A DNA stretch of 64,000 bases from Heligmosomoides polygyrus polygyrus. Its lineage: Eukaryota; Nematoda; Chromadorea; Rhabditida; Heligmosomidae. The position numbers and the translations under genes are program-made. Positions 23,201-35,200 of the stretch are shown one piece after another (position 1 is the stretch's first letter; each line of letters opens with the position of its first letter). The DNA is taken from positions 11,470,001-11,534,000 of the forward strand of contig OX377202.1 of NCBI GenBank assembly GCA_947396885.1, read 5' to 3'. The notes beneath the pieces are model-generated. The model saw nothing but the letters and a program-made list of their open reading frames with translations, had not been told where the DNA came from and ran no database searches.

Positions 23201-26200
23201 GGCAACAAAGTGAGGTCTCGTTAACAGCTTGACTCCCCAGTTTGTCGATCTTACAGCTAGACCGCCGAGACACGTTTGGTGCAATTCTTTGACCCCGGAG
23301 AAATCGAGGATGTTTCGCATGGTTTGGGCTCAAATTAATGTTAAAACTTACTCGGAGGGCGTAGAAGAAGCGACCGTTTTTACCGTCTGCCCCATTCAGA
23401 CCCAGAAAATCTCCTAGAGTCTACTTAATGTAGTAACTCCATGATAGGCGGACAACATCAATAAAAAGTTAAAAATGACTTATTTAACGTTTGATGTGGG
23501 CAGTTTTACAAATGACAAACGGGATAGGAGGGAGTCATCTTGTAGGACAGCCTTATACAACGTTTTATTTTGTACGAAATTAAAATTTTTATGCACCACT
23601 GGTGTGTTTCATCTCTATGATGAAATAGATGGGCTATTTCTGATGAAATTAGACATATATTTGCCCTCTTACTGAGGCGAATATCCACTGATGGTGAGTA
23701 CACGGCGACCCCCCCCCCCAAAACTATTTGCACCTTAGAATTCCTGACCTGTTATTGAAAAAAGAATTATTCGACTGCATCGAGCTTCACTACTTCTTTC
23801 TTCTTCTTCTTCAGCGTCTGTCCCGCTTCGTAGCGGGGTCCGCTATTCTGGTGTCATGACGCCACCTTTCCCGATCCAGCGCTAGATCAGGGTGGACACC
23901 AGCCGCTTTCAAGTCCGTATGTAACGTATCAGCCCAGCGCTGCTTCGGGCGCCCTCTAGGCCGCTTTCCTATTACCTCGAAGTTAAGGCCTATCTTGCGG
24001 ACGCTGTCTTCTTCTCCACGCAGAACGTGGCCGTACCATCGTAAGCGAGCTTCGCGCATCTTGTCCGCTATCGGCGCGACACCGAACTTCTGCCGAATAG
24101 CATCGTTTCGGATGCGGTCCATGCGCGTGACTCCTGCCGTCCAGCGCAGCATCTTCGTCTCCATGACGCTGAGGCGCGCTTCAACTTCCTTGGTCGCAGG
24201 CCAACACTCAGCGCCGTACATCGCTACTGGCCGGATGACTGCTCTGTAGATCTTTGATTTAAAGCGCTCTGGTATCTTCTTGTCGCAGAGCACGCCAGTC
24301 AACGAGCGCCACTTGGACCAAGCTGCACTCACGCGTGAATTCACTTCGACCATCAGTTTGCCGTCAGACGCGACTGCCGATCCCAGGTACTTAAACACCG
24401 CAGTGCGTGGAAGCTCGATGCCGTTAACTTTGATGGAGCTGGACTCGGTAACGTCCGTCGTTAAATACTCGGTCTTCTTCACTTTCAATCTGAGTCCAAA
24501 CCGCCTCAAGCGATCACACCAAGCTTGCAACTCTCGCTCAAGTTCTCCTTTATCTTTGCTAGCGAGCATCACATCATCGGCATAAAGCAACGTCCAAGGG
24601 ACGGGCTTCTGAAGATCTCGTGTGATGGCATCCATGACGACAACAAAGAGGAGTGGGGAAAGCGCAGAACCCTGGTGTACCCCGACAGAGATGGGAAACC
24701 CCGTCGAGGTTCCAGCTGCAGCTTGAACTCGACTCTTTGGACAAGAGTAGAGAATTCGCACCCACTCTATGAGCTCTTCGGGAACTCCATGATGTCGCAA
24801 GGCGTACCATATCACTTCACGCGGTACGCGGTCGAAGGCCTTCTCCAGGTCGAGAAAGGCGACATGCACCGGCTTCTGTTTCTCACGATGCTTCTCCACC
24901 AGGAGGCGGGCGGCGTGTATAGCATCAATGGTCCCGCAACCAGACACAAAACCGCACTGATTGCTGGACAGCTGGACGATGTCTCGAATTCGTCCATCGA
25001 CAATTCGCTCAAAGATCTTCATACTGTGCGAAAGCAAGCGAATCGGACGGTAATTGGAGCAGTCTGCAGGACTGCCCTTCTTCTTCCAAATCGGGATCGT
25101 CGTACTTTGGCGCCAACACTCAGGCACCTTCTTCTCCGCCACAACCTGATTAAAGAACTTCGCCAACCACTCAGCAGGATACCAGTACTTGGACTTCCAC
25201 AAATCAGCTGCCACGTCATCGGGCCCAGTCGCTTCGCCTGGCCTCATCTTCTTCAAAGCCGCTTCAATCTCCTCCACGGTGATCTTCTGAACGGAGCCGT
25301 GGGTTGGAGCCGTTGAAGGGATGGCTGGATGAGGAAATTCTACTGTAGAGATTTCCTCAAAATAATCACGCCATCGCTTCAATGCCTTCTTGCGGTCCGT
25401 AAGAAGATGGCCGTTCTCATCATTGATGCCGAAGAACTTCTCGATGTCCTCGGTCTGGCGATGGCGATTCCTTGCAAGTCGGTACAGATACCGCTCACCA
25501 TCGCGAGACTCGAGCTTCTCGTTGACATCTCTGAGTGGCTTTTGCAACAGCCACGGCCCTTCTTTGCAGCTTTCTTCGCTTCTTGGTACTTCCGCCAGTT
25601 ATCGGCAGTCTTTTCGCCGAGAAACACGTGATAAAGCGACTTCTTCTCTCGCACTTTTGCTTTCACGTCATCTGTCCACAGCCAGGCCTGCTTGTCGACC
25701 TTCCGTCGCCTAGGCTTCGTAATGCCGAGTTCCGACTGTGCAGCTTGACGAATCGCGTCGGTCGCCTTCTTGCAAGTTTCGTCGACAGTCGTGACTGTCG
25801 GTAACCGCACGCGAGAAATCACAGCTGCTTCCTTCTCTCTGATTCGCCACCACTTAATTCTAGCTGCACCGCATCGCTCAACCTGTTTCAGCCTCGGAGG
25901 GGCGATCTTCAAAGTGCAGATCAGCGGTCGATGCTGTGGGGCGACCGTCTCATACAGCACGATCTTCGCGTCTGTGACAAGACTCCGGTCGCGATCTCTC
26001 ACAAGGACAAAGTCTATCTGAGTCTTGGTGCTCCCACTGTAGTATGAGATAAGGTGCAAGTCGCGTTTTCGGAAGACGGTGTTCACTATGGTGAGGTTAT
26101 GCGATTCCGCGTAATCAAGAATGCGCTCACCATCGGCGTTACGTGATCCGTATCCGAACCCACCATGACAGCTGTACCCGTCTTTCGTAGCACCTACGTG

Positions 26201-29200
26201 CCCATTAAGGTCACCAGCGACTATGATGACATCTTTCGACGGTACCTCTGCTGTCTTCTCATCAAGCAGGCTCCAAAACTCTTCCTTGGCTTGATCCGAG
26301 CAGCCAGTCTGCGGAGCATACGCTGAGAAGAAGTGATAGAGTCGCTCCTTAGCGGCGACAACGATCTTCATCAATCGATCGTCAAAGCGCTCGACGCTTA
26401 CAATCGAGTCACGAAATCGTTCGGAGACGATTATTCCGACACCACTGGTGGTCCTGGGACTTCCACATAGAACAGCCTTAAAGCCACGTCCTATGTCCCT
26501 TGACTTGCGGCAGGACCACCTCGTCTCCTGCACCGCACAGAAATCAACTCTTCTACGCTCCAGTGCTTCAACCAACTCGCACGAGCGGCCCGTCAACGTA
26601 CCCACATTCAGCGTTGCCACGCGGGTCCTGCTTACGTTACGGGACTTTCGGACTAGCTCAGTTGCCCCCCGATGCCGTCCTCGCATCAGGGACCCTCGCA
26701 TACTTCTCACACTCGCCGGGCTCTGCGAGTGCGCGTCGGCTCCCGCGGACGCCGTAGCACTATCTCGAAACACTTGAGCTGTCATAAACCATGTGATGTG
26801 ACATGTGTCTTCGTAGGCCGGCCTGTCACAAGGGCCTGTCGCCTGCATTCGAATGTCCGTGCTTGGCTTAGCTCGCAGAAGCGAGCAGTTTCCAGTGGCA
26901 CCACGAGGAGGAACGGACATCGCCACCGAGCTTCACTACTATGAGAACGAAGATAAACATGAAGCTCAGGGACACAACTATCTTAAGAAAAAAGAATGAT
27001 TTAAAATCAGTTTTAATTTTTGTGTTCGTTCACTATTTGTTTTTCCATTGTCTGGACATTTTTGGGGTAAAACATCCGTTATTCGGGTTTTGAAACTTCT
27101 TTTTAGCCGCTGACCCGTGATATGAGCTTCTGTTATAGATGGCGCGGTTGCAAAGGATGGTCGGATAGAGGTCGGCGATCAGATCGTGCAGGTGAACAAT
27201 CGATCGTTCGAAAACCTCACAGAAGCACAGGCTGTGCGCCTGTTGAGAGAGGTGGCGGCAGCGAAGAAGTGAGTCTGCGACGGCTCGTATCCGTTTCTCG
27301 AATTTAGTTCTTCAATTCTGTACGTAGTTTCTCAAGTCAAATTGTACACTTCTCAAATCAAATTAGACACTATTCTAAGCAGCTTCGACGCCTTTGAAAA
27401 CAAAAAAAAGAAAACAACAACATCTTCCAAATAAAAATAAGCGTCTGCTCTAAGAATTCGAGACGGTTACAATAATTTTTCGCTAAATTAAAATTTAGCA
27501 TGACTTCATTTGAAATTTTTCAAAATTTACCTGCCCAGTAAGTGAACACACTGTTTTAAGTTTTATTTTTAAAAAAATACCGACAACCGATGGTTTACAG
27601 TTTATTTAAAAGTGCAAGCGCCATTTTTAATAATAAAAAAGTGACTGCGGCATGAGCTCGTCCAGGATGTTGCAATTTATCTTTGATTGTAAATAGTTAA
27701 TGATTATTTTGTTTAGCTGGAGTTACGTGTTAAGAGTCAATGCAGCAAAAAAAAAATATTTGTAGAAAACACACATATTGTCTTCACTTCGCTTTGTCAA
27801 TTTTATGCTGCATTTACACTTACAATCAAACGAAAATACCAACGAGCAAGGCTCCTGCACGGCGCGATCTCTACCTTTACGCCAAAAATTGCTGCTTCTC
27901 TACACTCTAGAACAATTTGTTTAAGATTAAAAATAAATTTAGAACAGGTTCGTTTTTCCACAACTTTAAACGAACCCTTTTAAACGAACTTTTAAACTTC
28001 TATTTCTCCTTGAAAATTAGAAATTCCTACAGCGTGTTCACTTATTGGAGCTAGTCAATTTTAGAAAATTTCCAAAGAAAGTCGTACTAAATCTTTACCG
28101 GTGCAAAAATTATTGCGACGGCACTGTTTGAAATTTAATATTTTTCATGAAAAATTTAGGGAAATTTGAAAAATTGGGAGATTCACAGTTTTTTTTAATC
28201 CATTTAGTTTAAAGTTTATTCTAAGGTGGCGGTTTTTTTACATTAAAGGGAGGGATGATACCATGCACTTGTCTAGGTTTGTAGGTTTTATATATGGTAG
28301 GCTGTAGATTGGGTTTTGGAAGATTCAAAATACAGAACAACAGGATAAAGAGTGTTAGAACTGATTACAAATCTAAGGCGAGTAAGCTGAGATCTGGTGC
28401 TCGGTGACTGCGAGGCACCTGCTTTCCTGCTGAGTGGTTGGCTGAGTTCTTCAACCAGGTAGTAAAGGAGAAGAAAGTACCGGAGTGTTGGCACAACAGT
28501 ACGACGATTCCGATTTGGAAGAAGAAGGGCAGTCCTGCAGACTGCTCCAATTATCGTCCGATTCGCTTGCTTTCGCACAGCATGAAGATCTTCGAGCGAA
28601 TCCTCGACAGACGAATTCGTGAAATCGTCAAGCTCTCCGACAACCAGTGCGGTTTTGTGTCTGGGACCATTGATGCTATACACGCCGCCCGCCTCCTGGT
28701 GGAGAAGCATCGCGAGAGACAGAAGCCGGTGCATGTCGCCTTTCTCGACCTGGAGAAGGCCTTCGACCGCGTACCGCGTGAGGTTATATGGTACGCCTTG
28801 CGACGACACAACGTACCTGAGGAACTAATGGAGTGGGTGCGGATGCTCTACTCTTGCCCAAAGAGTAGAGTGCAAGCTGCAGCTGGAACCTCAATGGAGT
28901 TCCCCATCTCTGTTGAGGTGCACCAAGGTTCTACGCTTTCTCCACTCCTCTTTGTTGTCGCCATGGATGCCATTACGCGAGATCTTCAGAAGCCTGTTCC
29001 ATGGACATTGCTCTATGCTGATGACGTGATGCTCGCTTGCGAAGATAAAGATGATCTCGAGCGGCAGGTGCAAACTTGGTGCGACCGCCTGGCGATGTTC
29101 GGACTCAAATTGAACGTCAAGAAGACCGAGTACCTATCGACTGACGTAAACGAGTCCGGCTCTATTAAGATTAACGGTACTGAGCTTGCACGCACTTCGG

Positions 29201-32200
29201 TGTTTAAATACCTGGGATCAGCAATAGCGTCTGACGGCGGTCTGATGGTTGAAGTGAACTCACGCGTGTGTGCAGCTTGGTCCAAGTGGCGTTCGCTGAC
29301 TGATATGCTCTGCGATAGGAAGATCCCAGAGCACCTGAAGTCAAAGATCTACAGAACAGTGTGCGGCCGGTAGCAATATACGGCGCTGAGTGTTGGCCTG
29401 CGACTAAGGAAGTTGAAACGCGCCTCAGCGTCATGGAGACGAAGATGCTGCGCTGGACGGCTGGAGTCACCCGCATGCACCGCATCAGAAATGATGCTAT
29501 TCGGCAGAAGTTCGGTGTCGTGCTGATAGCGGATAAGATGCGCGAAGCTCGCTTACGATGGTACGGCCACGTTCTGCGGGGAAAGGAAGACAGCGTCCGC
29601 AAGATAGGCCTTGAGTTGGAAGTGTCAGGAAAGCGGCCTAGAGGACGCCCGAAGCAGCGTTGGTCGGATACGTTGCACATGGACATGAAAGTAACTGGCG
29701 TCCACCCTGATCAAGCGCATGACCGGGAAAGGTGGCGTCATGACACCAGAAGAGCGGACACCGCGACGAAGCGGGACAAACGCTGAAGAAGAAGAAGAAG
29801 AAGAAGGCTGTAGATTGGGTTTTGGAAGATTTATCTCAAAATACAGAACAACAGGATAAAGAGTGTTAGAACTGGTTACAAATCTAAGGCGAGTAAGCTG
29901 AGATCTGGTGCTCGGTGACTGCGAGGATGGAGGAATGGCGAAACCGCTCCTCGTCTGGCACTTCAGAAGGCGGGCCTAGGAGTACAAGTGAGATACATAT
30001 GGAAGTACGAGGTACTGCAGATCGTTATTATTTTCGTTTGATTGACAGTGTAAATCTGCTTACAAAGTGAAGTTAACAGCAAAGTGAAGACGAATGTGTT
30101 TTCGTTACGCTTTTCGTTTTTCAAATGATTTTATTTTGGCGTTGACAAATGCAAGGCTTCACTCAAAGAAATTAGAATTTTCGCTTTTGAAATGTCAAAT
30201 GAAAGTCGCGACGAGCTAGACTAGTGCATAGTGCGATCTGATATTTTAATCCACTAAAAATAGCTGCTTTTCTGCTCTTTGGAATTAATTTTTGAATTGT
30301 AATTTTAAAGGATTTGTTTGTAATTAAAAAAATAAAATAAAATAGAATCTCAAAAAGTGTGTTCGCTTACTAAGGCAGGTGAATTTCCAGAAATTCAGAG
30401 AAACCCGCACTAAATTTCCTCAAGACAAAATGTTCCACCGTCAAGTTTAATCCGGAAGATGCTCGTTTAATTTGGAAGATGTTCAGTTTGCTCTCAAAAG
30501 CATCAGGCTTGCTTAGGAGTGTGTTCAATTTGGTGTGAAATTAGTATATTGTTATTGATTGGTGATGTTGATTAGACCGAATTTACTGTGCCCTATTTAT
30601 CGTTTTGATATGGGTTGGCATCTTTTTCCCATGGCCTCGTAAAGATCGCTTATCTCTATTACAGGCCGCTGGTTTTGTTCGTGGCGAAGTATTCCCGTGG
30701 TAACGACTATGACCCGCTTTCAACGCTGGCGTCCGAAACTCTCCCACTGGACGTTTCGCTTTGGGTTCAGACCGCTGCGTGGGTTCTTACTCGTTTTCTT
30801 CTTGAGTTTTTTCACCCTGATTTATTTTGTTTATTATATTATTCTCAGTGGTTATAATTGTTGCTAGAGTTCTTGTCAAATCTGCGTCTTTTTTCAGTCA
30901 GTGCTCAGAGCGGCAACGTATTTACCGTGAGCGAGGAATGTCCAGCGAGCTGACGGAGACGTTCGACGACAATACAGTAGGCAACATGGGTGAAACCGAC
31001 GACGAAGAGGTAGCCTAAGGTCTTCCGTTACGACAGTGTTAAGGGTCAAAGTTAACTAGTTCATTAGGGTTGCGCCAGGTCTTAAAATATTGTATTGGTT
31101 TCGTGACAGGTATTTGATTGTTTGTTTGTTCGCTTTATACAGGGGTACACCCGTTTAAACACATGTGGAGTGCCCAAGGTGTGTGGGGACCACGAGCTTA
31201 ACACGCGAACTTCGTTTCAGTAGCGTCGCTTACGAAGATGATTGTAAAGATAGCAGAGTCTCAACGGTCTGTTGCCACAAACTATGCAAATCTCTTCGCG
31301 CCGCTCAGAAGCGCCATATATTATACTATTACGTATAGCATCACCTTCCTCTTCTGCCTCGTCTCTCTTGTCTTTTTCCTCTATCGATTGGCTGGTCACA
31401 TGCTTTGACCATTGTCCAAATTGGACCGAAAACCTTTTTAAATGCAAAAAGTCGCAAATGTTCGAGAACTTTTGCATCAAATGTTCAAGTGAAACTGGAC
31501 ACTTTTCAAGGCGAACTGGATACTTCTAAACTAGGCTGAACATTTCCAAATCAAGGCGAGCGTCCTCCAGATTCAAGTAGAAATTTTCTAAGGAGGCAAA
31601 ATAAATCTTAATAAATAAGCTCAGTTTTACAAATTTTATAATTCACCTGCCGCAGAGAGATGAATGTGCGTTTGAAGCTTTATAAAATCATTCTATTTTG
31701 TAGGGAAAATAATGCATCAAAGGTAGTTTTAAAATTCACCAAGCGGGAATTTTTGAGAGTATTACAAGAAGAAATAAATGCCGCTTGGTCAATTATAAAT
31801 TTCCTAAGAAGGTAGCAGTAAATTTTACCAAGGCAGGAGGAGCTTTTTTCGTTCCTGAACATATTAAAGAAATCGTGCTATGCACTCGTCAAGCTCGCGG
31901 TTTTTATTTGATTGATAGCACAAACGCTTCCTACTTGAAACTGGAATGTGATGACATGGCTGCTTTCTACAACTGTTTTCTGCTGTAACGGTACTTTAGA
32001 CTAGTGTAATTCTACGATACAGCATAAATTATTGTAGAAAACAGAATTTTCAATAGCATTCAAATATTAGGTTATCCCATAAGTCTTCGCCGTTTTTTTT
32101 CAACGATTCACTGCAGATTTCGGTCTCCTGCATAGCGCTGCATAGCTTTTGAAACAGAATGATTTGCTCTATCAGAAATTATATTGCATTTCTTTTTTCA

Positions 32201-35200
32201 TACTGAATTTTGTCAATTTTTAGGTCGTTGAAGTGAAAAAGTGAAAAAGTAGCCATTTGCGCACTTGTTCTCTCCGCTTAGGTTTGTAATGTTTGGCAGT
32301 TTTTTATAGCATTTGGAAGGCAATGTCCTGTACTACAAGAATGTGTGTTAGTGCTATTTGCCCATTTGTCCTTTATTGATTTTTAGGCCATCAAATTGGG
32401 ACGTCCGAAGAAGGAGGGTTATTTTTGCCGACAGCTCCTGCTCTGTGGTTGGACTTTTTTGGTTGGTGTTATATGTCATTCGAAAGAGAATGTCTTGCTC
32501 TATAAGAATATGTGTCGCGTTTATTGATTTCTATTGAATATCAACAAAATGCCAAAAAGAGAAAAATCGTCTTCACCAACAACTCCTTCTCCTTCTTCAG
32601 TTGTTGATATTCGACAGAAATCAGCGTGAACAATAAACGCGGCACTTACTGAGCAAGACATCCTCTTCCAAACGACATATAACACCTACCAAAAAAATTC
32701 CAACCACCGAACCGGAGTTTTGGTAAAAATTCGGACGGAAAGGTCGGACGTCCCAATTTGATTGCCCAAAAATCAATAAAGGGCAAGTGAGAAAATAGGA
32801 TCAACACATATTCTTGTAGTAGAGAACATGTTCTTCCAAGTGCTATAAAAAAAAACTGCGCAAAAAATTACAAACCTAAGCGGAGAGAAGCGACTGCGCA
32901 GATGGCCACTTTGTCAGTTTTCACTTTAACGACCTAAAAATTGACAAAATTCATGATGAAGAAAGAAATGCAATACAAGTTCTGATAGAGCGTATCATTC
33001 TCTTTCGAAACCTATGCAGCGCTATACAAGAGACTGACGGCGAAATCTGCAGTGAATGTTGAAACAAAAAACTGCAAGGACTTATGGGACAACCTAATAG
33101 CGACATGCTGAGCGGAAGCGCCTCGCATCGTCGCTTCTTTTAATATTTTCCAGTACTGCTGATTTCCTGCACTTTAAAACAACTCTGTTGTTCAATACAT
33201 TTGTCAGTGTTCAGCTTAACTTCAAAACAGTTTAAATAAATATAGAGGATATAGCCGACAACTTGTCTAGTGGTACACCAGAAGTTGAGTTCTGGATGGC
33301 AACGTTGATGTGTGGTCGTGTGACACATTTGCTACTGGACCGAATAAAGAATTCGTCAGGCGGGTATTGGGCTAGGAACCAACAAGCTTGATGAATGGTT
33401 CAGCTTATAATATGTCCCATGGATCCACCCTCTGTATGGTGGCTTCTTAGGAAATGGTGGGATTTCGATGTCACATTCATCATTATTCGCCACATCACAC
33501 TGAAATCCGTGTTCGTTTTGTTCCGTTAAGAAATTCGAATCGTAAAATGTTCTTTTAGTTCAGAAATGTCTATCTATTTTGAGAGGGCGTGGTAGCGCAG
33601 TCAGAGTAAGCGCCAGTTGTCGCATCCGCTCCGCTGTAATCGATATACATCGGTTCTATACCCGATCAGACCGAGGGGATTATCCCTCCCTTTATCGACT
33701 CCACATGTGTCTGAGACGGTAGGACACTGACTAGCAAGTCACTGCACAGGACGAATGCGCATTCAAGCAACTTCATGATATCCCCTAGAAGTGAATTATA
33801 TGGATTATTAATTACATGGCGCATCCCGGATAGGGCTTGAGTAACGTCAATCTTTACCCTTTTATCCTCATTCTAACCCTCTACCGGTTTTCACTATTTC
33901 TCACCACTCCCAGGAACGAGCGTTGTACGACCAGCGACGTCATGGCGTCCCTCAGGTCAACGTCGAGGAGCAGGAAAGGCGACGAGAAAATGAACAAAAC
34001 GGTGGGATTTTAACCGGATTTCTGCCGAGGAGGCTGTAGATATTTTCTGTGCTTATTTCTCCTATTCTACAACGGCGCCATTTCAGAGCACAAAGCCACT
34101 CAGCGCTTGTCGATAACCATGGATCCGGTGATAATCTTGAGAGCATTGGCAAGGCCGGACTCTGGTCTGCAAGTGAAGAACAGAAAATGGCTCAAGATCC
34201 TCGTTCCTATGTCCTTCATAGGTGAGCGGAGGCTTTCAGTTTTAGGAGATTATTCAAGGTGCAGTCGTCTTACTTGCATCTATATTACCAGGTCGAGATC
34301 TGGTTGACTGGCTTCTGGAGCACGTTGAAGATGTAAGTGACCGAAAGGCGGCTCGGCACTATGCGGCCGAATTGCTCAGGGTTGGACTCATCCGCCATGT
34401 TGTGAGCAAGCTGACATTCACGGAGAAATGCTACTATGTTTTTGGAGGTGCGTGTCATTCAGCAAGGTCTGAAACTCCCCTGAGGACCTTAGACTTTTGA
34501 CGTTCAGATGCCATCATTGGAGCTCGAGGTGGCGCCGACAGCACTCAGACTAGTGGTGGAACCATGAAGGTAGAAGCGACCACTGAAGTGACCTACGTCG
34601 GCTCTCCGGCACCTGCTGGTGGTGAGTTTCCTTAAGCAGCTGATGGCTTTCTCGATTTCTATTTAATCTGTTATGTACCTCGAATCAACGTGTTTCAGCT
34701 CACCATGGTAATGTACTGCGACCGCATGTCCCTCAGACTGGTGGTGGTCCTCATCAGGTTGCTGACCAGACGTGGCCGTTCAGTCCAATAACAGTGTTCG
34801 ACGCGACGCGAAGGTTTAGGAACGGCTGTGAGAGCCCTATGGTATGTTTATTTTAGATTTATCGCGGTTGGCTTGCTCACAGCTTTCAAGGTCGGGGTGT
34901 GGCAGATGCTCTGTTCACCTTTCCTCTGAGTTGAGTGCCACGCGGTTTTCAACTTAACTGACCTTACGCGAGCGATAACGGTTGATTGAGCCTCAAACTT
35001 GGGTAACTAAACTTTATTCCTGTAAGTACGAGTACAAGTGGTCATGGTTAGTGAGAGCCAAGAGGTCAGAGACAAATGGTCAGGTCTGATAGGTTGAATG
35101 GAAAGATGAATGAGCCCATTTTGTGCTTGGGAATTGCGCATACGCTGATCCCTGTCTTGTGAGAAGTGTTCTAAAAATTTTTGAAACGGACTTGATGTGA

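Larger units (their letters stand above)
23795..26926 (-). mobile_element. full-length RTE-type non-LTR retrotransposon
   Basis: 3.13-kb element in mig-5 intron 6, opposite to the gene. Perfect 14-bp target duplication CGAGCTTCACTACT at 23781-23794 and 26927-26940. The 3' end (left) is a GAAGAA-type microsatellite tail, usual for RTE elements. It encodes an endonuclease and a reverse transcriptase in overlapping frames (next two entries). There is almost no 5' UTR: the coding frame reaches the 5' end. Confidence 0.95.

Noticed and set aside
24525..25316. 263-codon + strand frame
   Set aside because: Shadow of the RT gene on the other strand; the minus strand frame carries all RT motifs.
33585..33900. 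Extra mig-5 exon
   Set aside because: The stretch is a family 1 SINE; exon phases join correctly without it.
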